Of a stretch of 64,000 nt of DNA, positions 11,626 to 24,200 are shown one piece after another; the stretch's first letter is position 1; every line of letters starts with the position of its first letter. Position numbers and translations under genes: made by a program. The notes beneath the pieces were generated by a model, which searched no databases, was not told the origin of the DNA, and was given only the letters and a program-made list of their open reading frames with translations. Source of the DNA: Sarocladium kiliense (taxonomy: Eukaryota; Ascomycota; Sordariomycetes; Hypocreales; Sarocladiaceae); the NCBI GenBank assembly GCA_030734395.1, contig JAUZTG010000041.1, positions 2,046,001-2,110,000 on the forward strand, read 5' to 3'.

Positions 11626-11904
11626 ATGCCGCCAGTGTGGGGACGCCTGAGAGCAGTATCATCGACAGAGATACTCCAACTGCCGCTAAACAAGAAGCAG
11701 CGGCGTGAGGACGCCACTCGAGCTGTTCAACAAGGCGCCTCTGACAAGGCATTCTGGCAGTACACCTTCGACAGCCGGCTCAACGCTTTGGGCATCACGA
11801 AGACAACGGGCACTGAGGCGTATCCATATCGGTACGAGATTCAAAAAGGAAAGACAGTGCCACGTTATGGCGATGTGCAAGAGCCGCCGCAACTGGAGAG
11901 GTGA
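11626..11904 (+). CDS. small protein, function unknown
   Basis: Predicted 92-residue protein starting at the ATG at 11626. Its composition is protein-like: a hydrophobic/basic N-terminus, a charged helix-like stretch (NKKQRREDATRAVQQG) and an aromatic tail (EAYPYRYEIQKGKTVPRYG). A good donor (GTGAGA) near the 3' end with an acceptor about 40 bp on would replace only the last few residues before a stop, so the size is similar either way. The basic, small form would suit a mitochondrial protein, but I do not recognise a family. Evidence is composition only. Confidence 0.38.
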   Translation: MPPVWGRLRAVSSTEILQLPLNKKQRREDATRAVQQGASDKAFWQYTFDSRLNALGITKTTGTEAYPYRYEIQKGKTVPRYGDVQEPPQLER

Positions 11905-13190
11905 GACGCTGCGTTCCCTCTGTTCTCCCCTTCAGTGCATGAATTGGAACCGTGGATCTCGAGTGAGGTGATGGTGTACCGGAGCTGGGACTCAGGGCGC
12001 CGCATGGAGAGTGTCCACGTTTCCATGAGCTGGGCATATGAGGGTGAGCGAAGAAGGCAAGTGGTCTTTTCCAGCCTCACGCAAGATGACGTTGGTGCCT
12101 TCCTGTCGTCTGACGCGCTTCCTTCCTTCGCGCATTTCCTGCGCATCTGTCGAGGAAGGAAGGGGCCGCTAGTGGGCTATTTTAGTGGAAGATGCAGTGG
12201 CGTCCCTTCCCCAGTTTCTCCAGTCCTGGCAGTCCTCTCCCTCGTTAGGTTCCTTACGTTGGACGCGAAAGAGGCAAGCACGACGGACAGGCCCCCCTCC
12301 TTCCTGCAGAAGCTGGTGCAGCACGATCGACACTGGCATGCAGCTGATCTCCAGCGGTTGCATCATCCTTCCTCCGTACATTGTTCAGATTCTCACGAAC
12401 TGCTCTCTCTTGGGAGCAGAACTGGTCTGTTCTGTTTTCTCAGCCTTCGGCTCGCACGTTCCTGTCAACTTATTGTGCAGACGTCGCCAGCTCAGATTCC
12501 CACAGAGCCCCGCAACCTGATCCCTTGTATCTCTCAGCTCTGCTCAGCCACCCAGTGGTGATACGCAAGTCTGCCTGGCTGAGCATTTCATTTCGAGCCG
12601 CTTCTCGCTGCGTGAGTCCGTCTTAAGCACGGATCGCTCAACATCATCCCCTCGAATCGTCCAGTGACGGACGCTGCAAGGTTGTTACGACCGCTTGGCT
12701 GCTTGCAGGGTCCCCACCGCCCTGTGCATGGCTGATGGTGTCACTCAGGGAATCCTTCGCCTCGCTGCCTGTACCCTGTTTACACCCTGTTTACTTCGTA
12801 CATGCCCGCAACGGTGCTGATTCTCAACCTTCTTTCGTGCAAGCTGACATTAACTGCCTTCTATTCTCTTTCTTTCCCTTCACATCACAGTCCATTTGCT
12901 GTTTCTATTCAACCAACCCTCGCTTAAGTGCTGCGCACGCTTGGCCTTTGTACACCCACATGAGGCGCTGACAGCTGGCCCTTGCCCACAACCTCAGGTC
13001 ACCCCCGATTTCTTCGATCGAAGACGACGTGAACAAATCGCCCGTCTTCGCCCCTCCACCTCCTCGCAATCCCTTGCGCCGGTTGCAAAGCGACCCTGAC
13101 TGGCGACCGACTTCATCAATCTACGACGTCGATATCGCTGCTGCGTCCCCCTCCGCTGTTCCGAGTCCACTCCAGGTCAGCTCGGCAAAG
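11905..13190. other. intergenic, long C/T-rich leader
   Basis: The strand that is plus here is pyrimidine-rich (TTCTCTTTCTTTCCC-like tracts near 12870), as expected for a promoter and long 5' leader of the gene starting at 13191. Open frames here (for example 11935..12561) lack protein-like composition. An open frame in phase with the next gene runs from about 12972 but lacks an ATG. Confidence 0.4.
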
Positions 13191-15213
13191 ATGGACCCGC
13201 GGGTGGCAGCCATTCAGATTTCGCCGCCAAGTTCACCTGATATCGACTCACCTGTCAGGAAGTAAGTGTCTGGTGTGAAATTGTTCGACCTTGCTTTTTC
13301 CCGCTCTCTTCCGAATGCCACTCCTTTGGTTTCAGTCTTTTGGATGCCGACCCGGGACCCACGTCCCGGCCGCAGATCAAGCATTGTGTCTCACATGTCA
13401 ACTTCCTCATGACTTAGATCAGGCAAATTATTGCTCCTGATCGCAAGCATAGCCTTGTCTTGTGCGACGTAAATACTGACAGTTCTACCCTTACAGACCG
13501 AGTCCCGAAGATGTTTCCCCAATCGACGACGAATTCGACATGGCACAGCATGACATGATCCGTGGCCAACGTGCGGCCTCCCAGGCTCAGCTAGATGCTG
13601 GGCCCAAGGCTCACCCCTCACCTCCACGCAGCAACATTCCAACTATGCGACGAGACCGAAGGAAACAGCAGGAAGCGGCTCTTGCATCGAGGAGAGAATC
13701 ACGCAGCAGAGATGGCCATGCGCCCCCGGTTCAGCCCATTCAACAGTCACACAACCCCACAGGAGGTATACCTCGAAGTGACGCAACGAGATGGGATGCT
13801 GGCAGCCCGTCATTTGGCCACAGCAGTCTCAATCCACCACCACCAGGAGATTTGCCAATGGGCTCTACGACTACCATTAGCGGACCAGTTCGTTCACCAC
13901 GCAACCAGCATTCTCCATCATTTGGTGAACGTGTGCGGCAATTCGGGATTGGCAGAGCGAAACCAGAGCCTGTGGAATCACGACCAGCATGGAACGGCGC
14001 CAGCGGACGAAGCGCACTTGTTCAGCCTGTGCGCGACAACCTCAGTGTTGCACCTTTGCAAGCTCCTCCCAAAAACGCTAAACGCGCAGGTCGCGTTCGC
14101 GGCATCCCCACGAACGGGACCTTGGACCCTGGTCCATCTGAAACGCCCAACGGTCCCGCCACTACAGCACACCAGATGTTGCCCTCGCAAGCCGCTCGGT
14201 ATCAGCAACGGTCGCCTAAGAGGGACGCCTCAGACCAGCCCGGTGGTGTTTCGCCCCAAGATGATGGTGCTCAATCTTATCCCAGTCCCCCGTACTCGGG
14301 CTCGCCCATGCGCATGTCGCCTGAAACGGCGCAACCATCAAAGCCCCTCACCAACGACGCTTCAGCTGCCCAGCTGCCGGTCCCCCCTATTGTGATTCCT
14401 CACACAGAGAAGGCAATTAAGAGGAAGCCCCCGCCAGTCCATGCCAATCAGACTCATCCAGCGCAAGGCTCTCTGTTCAGCAACAGGTCGCAGGCTGCAC
14501 GAAACGAATCAGCTTCGGCTCAGGATACGGACGACGGCTGGGTGCAACCCCCCTCCCGATTCAGCATCAGCACCCGAGCAACGTCACACACAGGATCACC
14601 ACGCCCTTCTGGCGACGACGACAGACCACCGATGCCAGAGGCGACTACCGATATGTCTTCGATGATGGATCGTAGCCGACCGCGACATACAGATGATGAT
14701 GCCAACTCTGCGTCGCCTGAGCCCATTGTCATCTCAGTGAAGCCATTCTCAGCCTTTGCCCGAAAGGACAAGGCGTCAGCTCGAGAGTCCGTCCTGCAAA
14801 CGCCCCAGCGACGTAAGACGAGCAGTGTCGACGCCAGCGAAGGTCGGCCCCTCTCTGTAATGTCGACCAGCAAGGCCCTTCCTCCAGCACCACCAGAGCT
14901 TCTTTCCGCTCATGACAGAGTCGGCAACCTCAACGCTCGGCTCGATAACTTGGCCCATCGGAGGAACAACATCAACCGAAGCATCAAGCAAATGACTGAA
15001 CTCATGCCGAGTGATAACCTCATGGCCAGTGCGGAGGTCTTACGTAAACGTGAGGTGGAGAGAATGAAGGTAGAGAGGTTGCGAGAAGAGCTCGCTGATG
15101 TGCAGCAAGAAGAATATGATCTTGGCCTCAAATTGCACCGAGCGTACAAGCGGCTGGACCGGGAGGCTGAATTCGAGCCTACAGGGCTATGGGTCAGACG
15201 GGTCACAGGCTGA
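13191..15213 (+). CDS. large disordered protein with conserved coiled-coil C-terminus
   Basis: Two exons, 13191..13261 and 13497..15213, are joined across a 235-bp GT-AG intron (GTAAGT...TTACAG) to give 595 residues. The start is the ATG followed by DPRVAAIQISPPSSPDID, a Ser/Pro-rich motif. The central ~450 residues are Pro/Ser/Arg/Gln-rich and probably disordered with many S/T-P sites. The last ~95 residues are different: a long charged helix (residues ~500-580: LNARLDNLAHRRNNINRSI, then EVERMKVERLREELADVQQE) ending in E-F-E-P-T-G-L-W-V-R-R. This looks like a conserved coiled-coil partner-binding domain. I recognise the layout as that of uncharacterised fungal proteins but know no function. 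Confidence 0.8.
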
Positions 15214-15476
15214 CCGAGCAGGTCGCATACCGACGTTTACGATGTTCATGACGATTTTCTTTCACTAAATGTTTGTGGATATGTCTTCATAGGGCTCGAG
15301 GGATTCAAGTCGATGTCCAGCGACCAAGGCGAATTTCTAGTTCATTGCTATTTGTAGTATCAAGCATATTGGGCCTAACGTTGAGCGGGCGTGGGCTTCT
15401 TCCAGCGAAACAATCTATTTCATTACATTTAGTATTCCAATCTTGCTGCTCTTGGTCTTCTTCTTTCTGCTACATA

Positions 15477-17297
15477 TTACATGACGGGCTGCGCCACGGA
15501 GATCTTCGCAAAAAGCGAAGTGGACACTACTTTCTCAAACATGCGAACGACCATGATCAACAGGTATGCCTGGTATAGAAAGCCCAGGATCAGGAAGGGG
15601 ATCAAGCTGATGAATGTGATTAACAAATCAGCAAAGTCAGCCAGGGTCTTGAGATTGGTAGGAGTCCAGGCGAAACCTCGAAACCGAATGGGAAAGCAAC
15701 GCCAAAGAGCACCCATCACCGTGGTAGCCCGCAGCAGCACCCCAACGGAGCGCCTGAACAGAGTGATGGGTGCCATGGCGACGCAACGCAGGATGAGGCT
15801 GAAAGCTACCGTGACGTTTGAGACCAGCTCACACAGGTAACTTGTGGTACGTTTGATGGGCAAGATGAGGTAGTCATTGGCGAAGACTGCGATCGGCTCA
15901 GGCAAGAAGCATTTGAGACCCAATCTGGTGGGAAGACATGGCACCCATGCCTTGGAACAGAGGAGGTTGTGATCAATGTAGCGGACCGCGAATGTTATGT
16001 TATGAGTCCGCAAATTGGGAACGGGACGTCCCGTAAGGACGCACAGACAAGCGATGGTTTTTAGCCTTGACGTCTTGTATCCCTTGGTACTAGAGTAGGC
16101 CCTGCGAAGCGTTTGCAAAATGGCGAACATCTTCATCGGCAATTGGAACAACACCTTCACTGGCCAAAACAGGACCTTTACCGGCCAAGGAACATTATCG
16201 ACCAACAGCCAGAAGGCAATAGTCAGCAACCGCCACACATCGCGCATGAGCCCGTGAAGGTCGTTGCGAATCGCATCAAGCCATGGAGACTTTGATGTCC
16301 CATAGACTCGGAACAAGATGTTAGATCCATACTTATCACGAGTTTTTAGCATGTCACCGATGTCTAGAACCCGCATGCGGCTTTTCATCTCGAACATGCT
16401 GGCCCTGACCTCCGTTTGTGGGAAGAAAAGGGCGAGGATGAGATGGAAGAATGTGATGAGAAGGCGGACTCCGCGGGGGTGGGCAAGCAGACTCACCAAT
16501 ACGGTGAAGGCAATGAGAGCGATGAGCTTTTGGCTGGTGGTGGTTCCGGCTACGTCGTTGTCGTAGACAGCACTGAACATCTTGTGAAGCACTGACGTTG
16601 CTGAGGTTTTGGCGGTGATTGGTTCTGAAGCCGAAGAGAAGCCCCTGTAGAGTCGCGTAAAGGCGGACATGGGATTGAACTTTGTCAAGAGAGCAGTCCA
16701 TTTCGTGAAGTCGATGCTGTGATCGAAGCTGAACTTGGTTAGGGACTGTACGAAGTCGATACAAGCCCCAAGAAGTGACCGGGGAAGCCTGTCGATGCAG
16801 CTGCGATATATCGGTACCAAGGTGGTTGTAATTGTGTCGCAGATGTGAGAGTGAGAGAAGTTGTCTTTAACGAGGAATGGGGCTGCAGCAATGAGCTTAG
16901 TTTGGACCCAAGAGTAAGCCTTGTCCAGCAAGGCATGTACAGCTTGGGTATCAGGCGGCAAGAGATCTCGGAGCTTGTTGTAGTATTCTACCGGCAGGTC
17001 TTTGACGGGTAACAGGCCTGGAGCGTTGATCTTACCTTGGATCCAAGCGTAAGCCTCGTCCAGCAAGTTATGAATAGCTCGGACTATCTCAGGTGGCAAA
17101 AGGTCTCGCGACTCATTGCAGTATCCCACCAGAAGAGCTTGGGCAACAAGTAGCTTGGCGAGGACATCCTTAGTGTAGGGATTTCCTTTGAGAAACTCGA
17201 TGGCAGGGAGAAGGGTGGCAGGAGTCGGGGGCTGCATGCAGCCAAAAGCAATGATATAGCCGATGATGGCCAGGAAAGTGAGGAGCTTGAGACCCAT
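15477..17297 (-). CDS. multi-pass membrane protein with internal repeat
   Basis: Intronless 606-residue protein whose ATG has a CACAATGG context. The N-terminal hydrophobic segment (residues ~4-20) is a signal peptide or anchor. Residues ~58-98 and ~104-145 are an imperfect duplication sharing N-[E/K]-x-RDLLPP-x3-x-AxHxLLD-x-AY-x-W-[I/V]-Q-x-K. Strong membrane segments follow near residues 255-290 (two), 355-370, 490-515 and 550-585. Separate stretches repeat the motif FWPVKVLF. I do not recognise a family; it resembles lineage-specific fungal membrane proteins. The gene converges with the one ending at 15213, leaving 263 bp between the two stops. Confidence 0.72.
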   Translation of the reverse strand: MGLKLLTFLAIIGYIIAFGCMQPPTPATLLPAIEFLKGNPYTKDVLAKLLVAQALLVGYCNESRDLLPPEIVRAIHNLLDEAYAWIQGKINAPGLLPVKDLPVEYYNKLRDLLPPDTQAVHALLDKAYSWVQTKLIAAAPFLVKDNFSHSHICDTITTTLVPIYRSCIDRLPRSLLGACIDFVQSLTKFSFDHSIDFTKWTALLTKFNPMSAFTRLYRGFSSASEPITAKTSATSVLHKMFSAVYDNDVAGTTTSQKLIALIAFTVLVSLLAHPRGVRLLITFFHLILALFFPQTEVRASMFEMKSRMRVLDIGDMLKTRDKYGSNILFRVYGTSKSPWLDAIRNDLHGLMRDVWRLLTIAFWLLVDNVPWPVKVLFWPVKVLFQLPMKMFAILQTLRRAYSSTKGYKTSRLKTIACLCVLTGRPVPNLRTHNITFAVRYIDHNLLCSKAWVPCLPTRLGLKCFLPEPIAVFANDYLILPIKRTTSYLCELVSNVTVAFSLILRCVAMAPITLFRRSVGVLLRATTVMGALWRCFPIRFRGFAWTPTNLKTLADFADLLITFISLIPFLILGFLYQAYLLIMVVRMFEKVVSTSLFAKISVAQPVM

Positions 17298-18253
17298 TGT
17301 GAGGTTGGTGTGTGTGCCTTACTTACCGTTTGGTGGATGTCGGGTCGGGAGCTGAGGTGTGTGAGGCGATGGGCGATGGGCGAGGAAGAAGTCCAGTACT
17401 GTAGGATCCAGCTTGGGGAAAACTGAGGTCTCAAGTCTCGGAAAGGACGGTTTTCGCATGATACAAGGCAAGGCGACGTCTTATGTATGAGGGCTGTTGG
17501 TGCTCTGTAAGTGCAGGGGGACTCTTTGTGGTGGCCCTTTGAGGAGTGTTCAGGCCTTGTGGTATGGAACGGTTCTAGATGATGTATGGGCCTTTGTGTT
17601 GTAGCGGGAAGACAAAGTCACATGCCATATTCTCTAAGAAACTGTGAGGTTAATAGAGTGTCATTCAATGGACATCTTTGCTCGTATAGAACCTGTAGAA
17701 TAGCGATAGCAGTGTTGCAAGAATGATACAGTCTTGGGTTATGACATTGGCAGCCGTTCTACAACATCAACATCAACATCAAGGCTGTGTAGAGGGGGCT
17801 GTAGCAGCCATCGACATTGCATAACATGACATACTGGAAGCCATCTTGCTGTGCTTGTACACGTTGGAGGCGACATGGCAGTCCTTCTCGTCCTGGTGCT
17901 GCGTGCATGTGGTGCTGGTTCGACGTTCCATGTCCACTAGTTTAGGGGGGGTCCACCTGCATTTGATGCCCGGGAGTGCATAAAATCCCCTGTAGGATCT
18001 CTGATAGTGTATCTGTGATAGCGCATCTGCCAGTCTGCTGTTGTCTAGTAGCTCTAGCTGCCGCCCAAGGCGATGGGATTATTTGTAACTAGCTACGGAG
18101 TAGCTCAGCCTTCCGGCGGTTTAGTGCTGACGCCTCTGCACCTCTGATCGATGTCCATCTCCGGCTTGAAGAGAGAACCACCCGTACATCTTTACCTCCT
18201 AACAGCTACATCTACCACAACCAGGGGGCAGCCTCGTCAGCTGCGCATCCCAA
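17298..18253. other. intergenic, divergent promoters
   Basis: This region separates two divergent genes, so both promoters lie here. It holds a short CAACAT repeat near 17765 and a copy of the 9-mer TACGGAGTA at 18094. No gene seen. Confidence 0.45.
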
Positions 18254-19896
18254 ATGGTTTCCCAACCCCAGACCACCGGCCGATTCTGGGCCATCCGACC
18301 AAAACCAGGTCATGGTTCGCCTGATTCCTCGGGACCGCACTCGCCCATCCGCCACAGCGATGAGGAATGGGAGGCAGTCTACCCTCACATTCGGCGCATG
18401 TACGTGCTCGAGGGGCAGAAGTTGCGATATGTCATCGACAAGCTGGCGCGAGAGCACGGCTTCAAAGTAAAGTATGAATCGCTCATCCGAATTTAGTCTT
18501 TCACGGGAGTCAAGCGCTTCTTGCTTACGACGCCGTGACCAATTCTAGTCCTCAGACGCTCAGAAAGCGCTTCGTGCAATGGGGCATGCACAAAAGGGCG
18601 GGTAACCGGAAGCAACACGCCTCTGCTCTTCAGTCGAGCCGGGCAAGCCCTGTGAACCCGACCCCGTCCTTCAGTCCCTCAGATACTGCCGAGATAGAGT
18701 TCCTCTCATCTATCCGGACCTGGACATTCTCGTTCCTCGAAGGCATGGGGTCAGAACATGCTCAACCAGGTGTTCTGATGCCTCCATCTGGCAGCTCCAT
18801 CTATGATGCGGAAACCCTCAGCTTCTCTTTCCGCCTCATTACATCTCTGCTCCAGCAAGGGGAAGGGCTGCTCGCTGGGCTTCTAGCTCGCAAGACCTTT
18901 ATGCAGGTGGAAGCGCTCCTGTCCGTGGAGGGCCCCCTGTTTATCTGGAACTTCCTGGAGATTTTCTGGTACATGCTGAGCCACGGGCAGCAGCAGCTAC
19001 CGTTGATGCTCATCTCTCACTTGAGCAATCTGGCGAAACAACGATACTGCAGTCAGCATCCACTTCTGGTGATGCTGAAAAGCTTGCAGAGGCTCTTGAC
19101 CAGCAACGACCTCGATCCAGATCTAGAATTCAAGCTCGGGGTTCTCCGGCACGGTTGGTCACTCAATGCAAACCTGCTGTTCTCGCCCCCGGATCCTCGA
19201 CTACTGCTGCTGTACTACCGCATGGTCTGGGATTCGGGGCTGGTCCAGATGCCCGAGAGTCAGCTTCTGTTGGCAGATAGGCTCTACACCGCTATCGAAG
19301 AGAAAGTCCCTGCCGGGTCCTCTGCGGCCGTAGAGCTGGAACGGATCGTGGGAGGGCTGCACGAGTTCGTGACGACCGACGACTCGACCATGGACGAATT
19401 TCCCCGCCTTGAATTTGGCCGTCTGCCAGCGCATTATGATAGTCTAGTAGCTCAAAGTGTCGACGATATCCGCAACCTCAACGCAACCGAGCCCGATGGC
19501 ACGATCCATAAGTTCCGAGCCTTGTCCGCACGTGTGAAGAGCAGGATGTGGGAGAACGAAGCGTCGGTCTCTAGAGCGGCAGGAGATTCCCCTAGAGACC
19601 CGTTGGTGGAACGTCTCAACGCGAGAACGCTGGCATACGTGATGCGAGTCGTCATGGAGGCGGACGTTCGGAGAGGTTCTGACACAGATGCTTCCATCAG
19701 CCGTTTGCGCGATGTTATTGCTCTACGAGAGTACGGCCAGAGCCCGATTGCGCCGCAGGTTGTGTACGAGCTGCGGCAGCTGGAAAGCCTGCTTTGTTCG
19801 AGAGGCCGATTTGTCGAAGCTGATGAGGTTCGTCGAGACTCCATGCAGCGACTGAGAAGATATGTGGGAGACATTCCTACGCAGATCGAGTTATGA
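18254..19896 (+). CDS. Clr5-domain protein
   Basis: Exons 18254..18471 and 18549..19896 give 521 residues. Splicing with the GTATGA donor and CTAG acceptor joins EWEAVYPHIRRMYVLEGQKL...EHGFKV to NPQTLRKRFVQWGMHK. Together these form a complete Clr5 domain (residues ~37-88), a helix-turn-helix-like N-terminal module named after fission yeast Clr5 and common in filamentous fungi, likely DNA-binding. The other in-frame donor would break the phase. The remaining ~430 residues are helical and hydrophobic-patterned, with no ankyrin repeats or recognised domain. They end with Arg/Leu-rich helices that resemble tetratricopeptide-like packing (inference). Role probably regulatory, target unknown. Confidence 0.82.
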
Positions 19897-20147
19897 GCAT
19901 GCCTTATCTCCACGGTCTGGGAGCGATATGGTTTGGCCAGGTTCTCGAGAGATTGCACTTTTCAGCCATCTTCGCTGCACTGCATATATCACTCGGATTT
20001 ATTATTGCAGATACGGTACGCTAAAGGGGAAAGAATTCATGGTTCCTCAGAACAAACATCAGAACTGAAAGCATACCGAAGGGTCGTTCCGGAAATTCGG
20101 GGCCCCGAAAATCACGCCCGCAACCATTCTTCGTCTTCCAAGACGCC

Positions 20148-21247
20148 TCAAAGAGCAGCACTTGCGAGAGTCTTCTTGATATCGTCAATTTTCAACTCTT
20201 TCAACGTCTCGGACCACACTTCCTCCATCAGCGCACGGCCTTCATTCGTATACATTAATGGAGACCATCTGCAGGAAAGGAGTCAGTATACTGAGTTGCA
20301 GAACGACTACACAGATGGTTTTGAGGATGGACTTACGGGCGCACTTGGAAGTCGACCAACGAGCCATGACTCCCCTTGCCCATGACTGTTGCGGCCAGCA
20401 TGTACTGCCTGGCACCATCTGACACGTTGCGAGCGAAGAAGGCATAGATAACCCAGAGAATCACTCGCATGATGGAGAACCCCCCAGCGTCCCGAAGAAG
20501 TTCTGTCCCTTTGACCGCGCTGGGGTTGACCACGTTCACTATGACAGTCGCTGGATTCACGACCTCTGCTAACTTCGCCACGAACATGAGCATGAGAAGT
20601 TTTGTCCTCCCATAGCTCTGCCACCCGTCGTATCCTTGTTCTCGGTCGAAGCTGTCGAGGATGCCGGTCGGCGTTCGTTCGAGGGTGGCTTGATGGGCCG
20701 TGTCCGAGCCAACCAACGTCAGTCGCCCGGGCCTGCTGCAGGAGCTCGCTCTCTTCTTGGCTAGAACTGGGATCAAGAGGATGCCGAGGAGAATAGTGGT
20801 GAGGTAGTTGACCTGCAGAGTGATCTCGCGACCCTTGCCGCCCTCAGCTCGCTCAAAGACAGTCCTACCGCCGCCAGCATTCAGGATGACAATGTCGAGT
20901 GTGTCGAGAGTCTCGCATTTGGCAGCAAAGTCGCGGACTGATTGATACGACTCCATGTCGACAAGCCAGACGAGGATATTGGCCTTGGGGAAAGTGGTGC
21001 GCAGCTTGGAAGCCGCGGCATCGCCCTTTTTCTGGGAGCGAATTCCGAGGACGAGGGTGCTCAATCCCTTTTGGAGAAACTGGTGTGCACTCTCGAGACC
21101 AAGGCCGGTGCTGGATCCGGTGATGACAGCCGTTTGTCCCTTGAGAGAGACGTCGGCAGGGATCTGGGGCACGCTGTGGAAGATTTGCTTGATCCAGCCG
21201 CCCAGCCCGGCTTCCCAGCGAGCTCGGTGTCCCAAGTTGGCCGACAT
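20148..21247 (-). CDS. short-chain dehydrogenase/reductase
   Basis: NAD(P)-dependent oxidoreductase of the SDR superfamily, closest in layout to fungal retinol-dehydrogenase-like enzymes. Exons 21247..20337 and 20268..20148 (GTAAGT donor, CTGCAG acceptor) give 343 residues. Visible motifs are TGSSTGLG (cofactor loop, residues 43-50), NAG at 123-125, a candidate serine at 181 and Y-G-R-T-K at 212-216. I start at the ATG at 21247, not at the in-frame ATG at 21376, because a TATATAA-like box on the minus strand at 21404..21398 places transcription start close to 21370. A hydrophobic stretch (TILLGILLIPVLA) near residue 155 is usual for this subgroup. Substrate unknown. Confidence 0.88.
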
Positions 21248-24200
21248 TGCGTGACTGAGGAAGTTGGAAAAGATTCGGTAGGAGAGAGTAGTTGAGAAGG
21301 TTGACAGTTTAGAAGTCTTGAAGACCAGTGGGTGTACTAGTGAGGCTGCAGGTTGATGATGAGAGTAGAGAGGCAACTCGAAGGTGACTTGATGGGATTA
21401 TATACCTAGATTAACATGAGAAATGAAAGCCTAGTCGGACTCGCATTCTCGGGACATCCTGAGCAATTCCATACCTGCATCTGCTCGTCATGGAGTTTAC
21501 TATTGCTCAAGTAACTACCCTGACCTTGAAGGCTGTGCTTGACATCGCTACTTTGATGAGTCCTGATTGGTCGAATATGCTTAGGGACCTCTAGGTCAAT
21601 CGTCTGGCCAATCACAATCGTGGATAGTATTCCTCGTGGAAAGGATGACTCTAGACCGGGGGGGAGCGACGCTAAACAGGGGGCCACCTCAGACATGTTT
21701 TGGGGGGGTCTCATTGGCTGCCGGGTTCCTCCATCCAATGACATTCACGCATTTTGATGATTGTGCCAGAGCAGGTCGCGGGTCAGGATGAGTAACTAAG
21801 TTGAGGTATCACGGATGATAGTTGCAAGCCGAAGGCACATCGCATCGCAGACTAAACCAGAAACAAGGCAGATTGGCTCTGACGGACTTCAGGGCGGAGT
21901 TAACACGGAAAGCGCAGCCCTGTCTCGGACTCTGTTACTTCCGTTGATGAAGAGTGATGGAGTCAGGACGATTGGGCGGTCAGGAAAGCGAAGTATCTTG
22001 GCATGGGTTCGATTTACATGAGTAGACTTATAGAAGCTGGCAGCGAGGTATTCTGGTTCTCATTCTGTTGTCCCAGGTTATCTGGGTTGACACGGGCTGC
22101 CAGCCTCTAGGCTTCCTGGATGCCCATGCAGTGAATTCATGGGACTGGAGACGTTAGGCTACCCTTCATTGGATTGCTTTTATTCCATGTACCGTTTTGA
22201 TGCAGGAACGGGGATCAAATATCATGTAAGTCGTCATTGCCCGTGTCTCCTATTCATCTTCATGCCAGTAACGGCACTAACAAAGCATGCGTCGGGGACA
22301 GCTCACATCTTTCTGGACTGACCGGAAAGGTTACGCTTTCGAGGATCAAGAATAAACGATGTATGGTAGAGTAGATACTGAGATGGTGATGACCAAATCA
22401 AGGCTTAGATAATTGATAGAGAAGATTTTGATGTCATGCACATATTGCATACAACCCTGGGCCTTCTTCTCCCTCCTGTGACCAAGTAAAATAGTAGGAT
22501 CCGTGCCCACATCGCCTGGGCTTTCTTATCCCAACGACTGACTTGCCCCTACCCAAAACACAAGGGTATGATGATACATCGAGTGTGTAAAAAGGCATGA
22601 CATTCAGCTTGCAAATTGAGAAAGCCATTCGTTTCTTGTGTATACTCTGGCGTTCTTCGTCTGGGAACGGGAGAACCGTCGGTTCACTTCGATGGACCTA
22701 CCCTGAACCTTCCCCACCGGCGGAAGGGAGCCAACTTGGGTCTGCTCATTCACTGTGCTGCCTATTCACTTGTCTGGTCCCGTCTTTAGGGAGATTCTAC
22801 GCGGCAGGGTACGTATCGACTACGATAAGGGAGCTGTGCCTGCGCCAAGGGGGGACCGCCCGTGTGATAGATGTGACACAGCGCTGTTAAGCTTCAGTAG
22901 ACCACATCGCCGAAGCCGCACCCGGAAAAAGGTCAACAGCATGGGACGCGAAAGCATGATCCATGAATCAAAGTTGGTAATTAAACTCTTTTCAGAGTTT
23001 CGTACTCCGTACGGAGAAATAACCCTCAGGTACAAACTGCATCGAGTCTCACATCGCATCGCATCGACCGGGCAAGGCAGTCCGCTTTCCCCATTCATTC
23101 AATCCACCAACGGCTGACCGGGATTTCCAATTTTAGGAGTCGAGTTTTTCTGTTTTCGGTTCGTCCCAAGGTTGTGTACGGTGTAAAGCCTTGGCCAAAG
23201 CGCCGGTCAGGCCGATCTAACCGCCACGCTGAGCGGTTTTCCTCCCTAAATGTGACTAGGGGTGGGTTTTGAGGCGGCACATCCATCTCGATGGAACGCA
23301 GGCTCGTCGGCATCTAGAATCTTCTCCATATTTCTTTTTCTTCCCTGGCCAGGTACTCCATACTTGCATCCGTCACAATGGGTCGATTTCAGCCACTCAT
23401 GGCTTGCGTCTCGCATTGTTCTGCGTCAACAAAGGGGGGAGGCTAACGATTAAGTAACGCCCTCCCCCCCCGTCCCCTTCAGTAGGGTAACGCACCTAAG
23501 GTAGACTCTGTGGCGGCGTCAGGAACCGAATGAGTCAGTTGGCACCCCTCACAGTCGAGGGCGCAGCAGTTGTCAAACAATAGACAAGCCATATTGGCTA
23601 TGAAACACTGGTTCTTGGGAAAAATGCAGGAACTAGGCGACATGGTTTGGGGTCTACCCATCTATCCATCCCTATGCACAGGGCGGCGGCCAGTAACGCG
23701 GGCAACCCCTTGCATTAGGGTGATGTTGGCAGCAGAGGTTTACTGAAGTAGGGAGGAGCCGCTGCAGAACACAAACAATAGAGCCAAAAGTCGAAGACAA
23801 CAGAGGAGTCGTCATCATCATCGAGACTAGCCAATCACTAACCCAAGAGCTCACCAGGCAGGGCAGGACGGTCAGGCCAACAGGGCCATCCCTCGTCATA
23901 GAGTTCAGCAGGGATGCGATGCCCCGAACGGCCTGAGGCAAGGCAAGGCACGGCAAGGCACGGCAAGGCACTGGGTTGTGTCTGCGCCTCGCATCTCGCC
24001 CTGCCGAGGTTCCGAGTCACCACCTAGCGCATGAACTTTTCCCCTCGTAAGATCGTAAGAGGCGGTCCTGCAGGAGATTTCGGTGCCTTGCATCCGCGCA
24101 CATCCGGTTGCGTGAGGGCTTGTCGTATCCACGATAGGGCCCAACGCACTGCGCCTAGTGGCCTCGTGGGCCGCAAGCCTGCCGCTAACCGAACTCTACC

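Noticed and set aside
11935..12561. 208-residue plus-strand frame
   Set aside because: Composition is that of C/T-rich noncoding leader; no domain, no splice support.
22597..23117. Short plus-strand frames in the gene-poor region
   Set aside because: No start context, splice support or protein-like composition; treated as noncoding.
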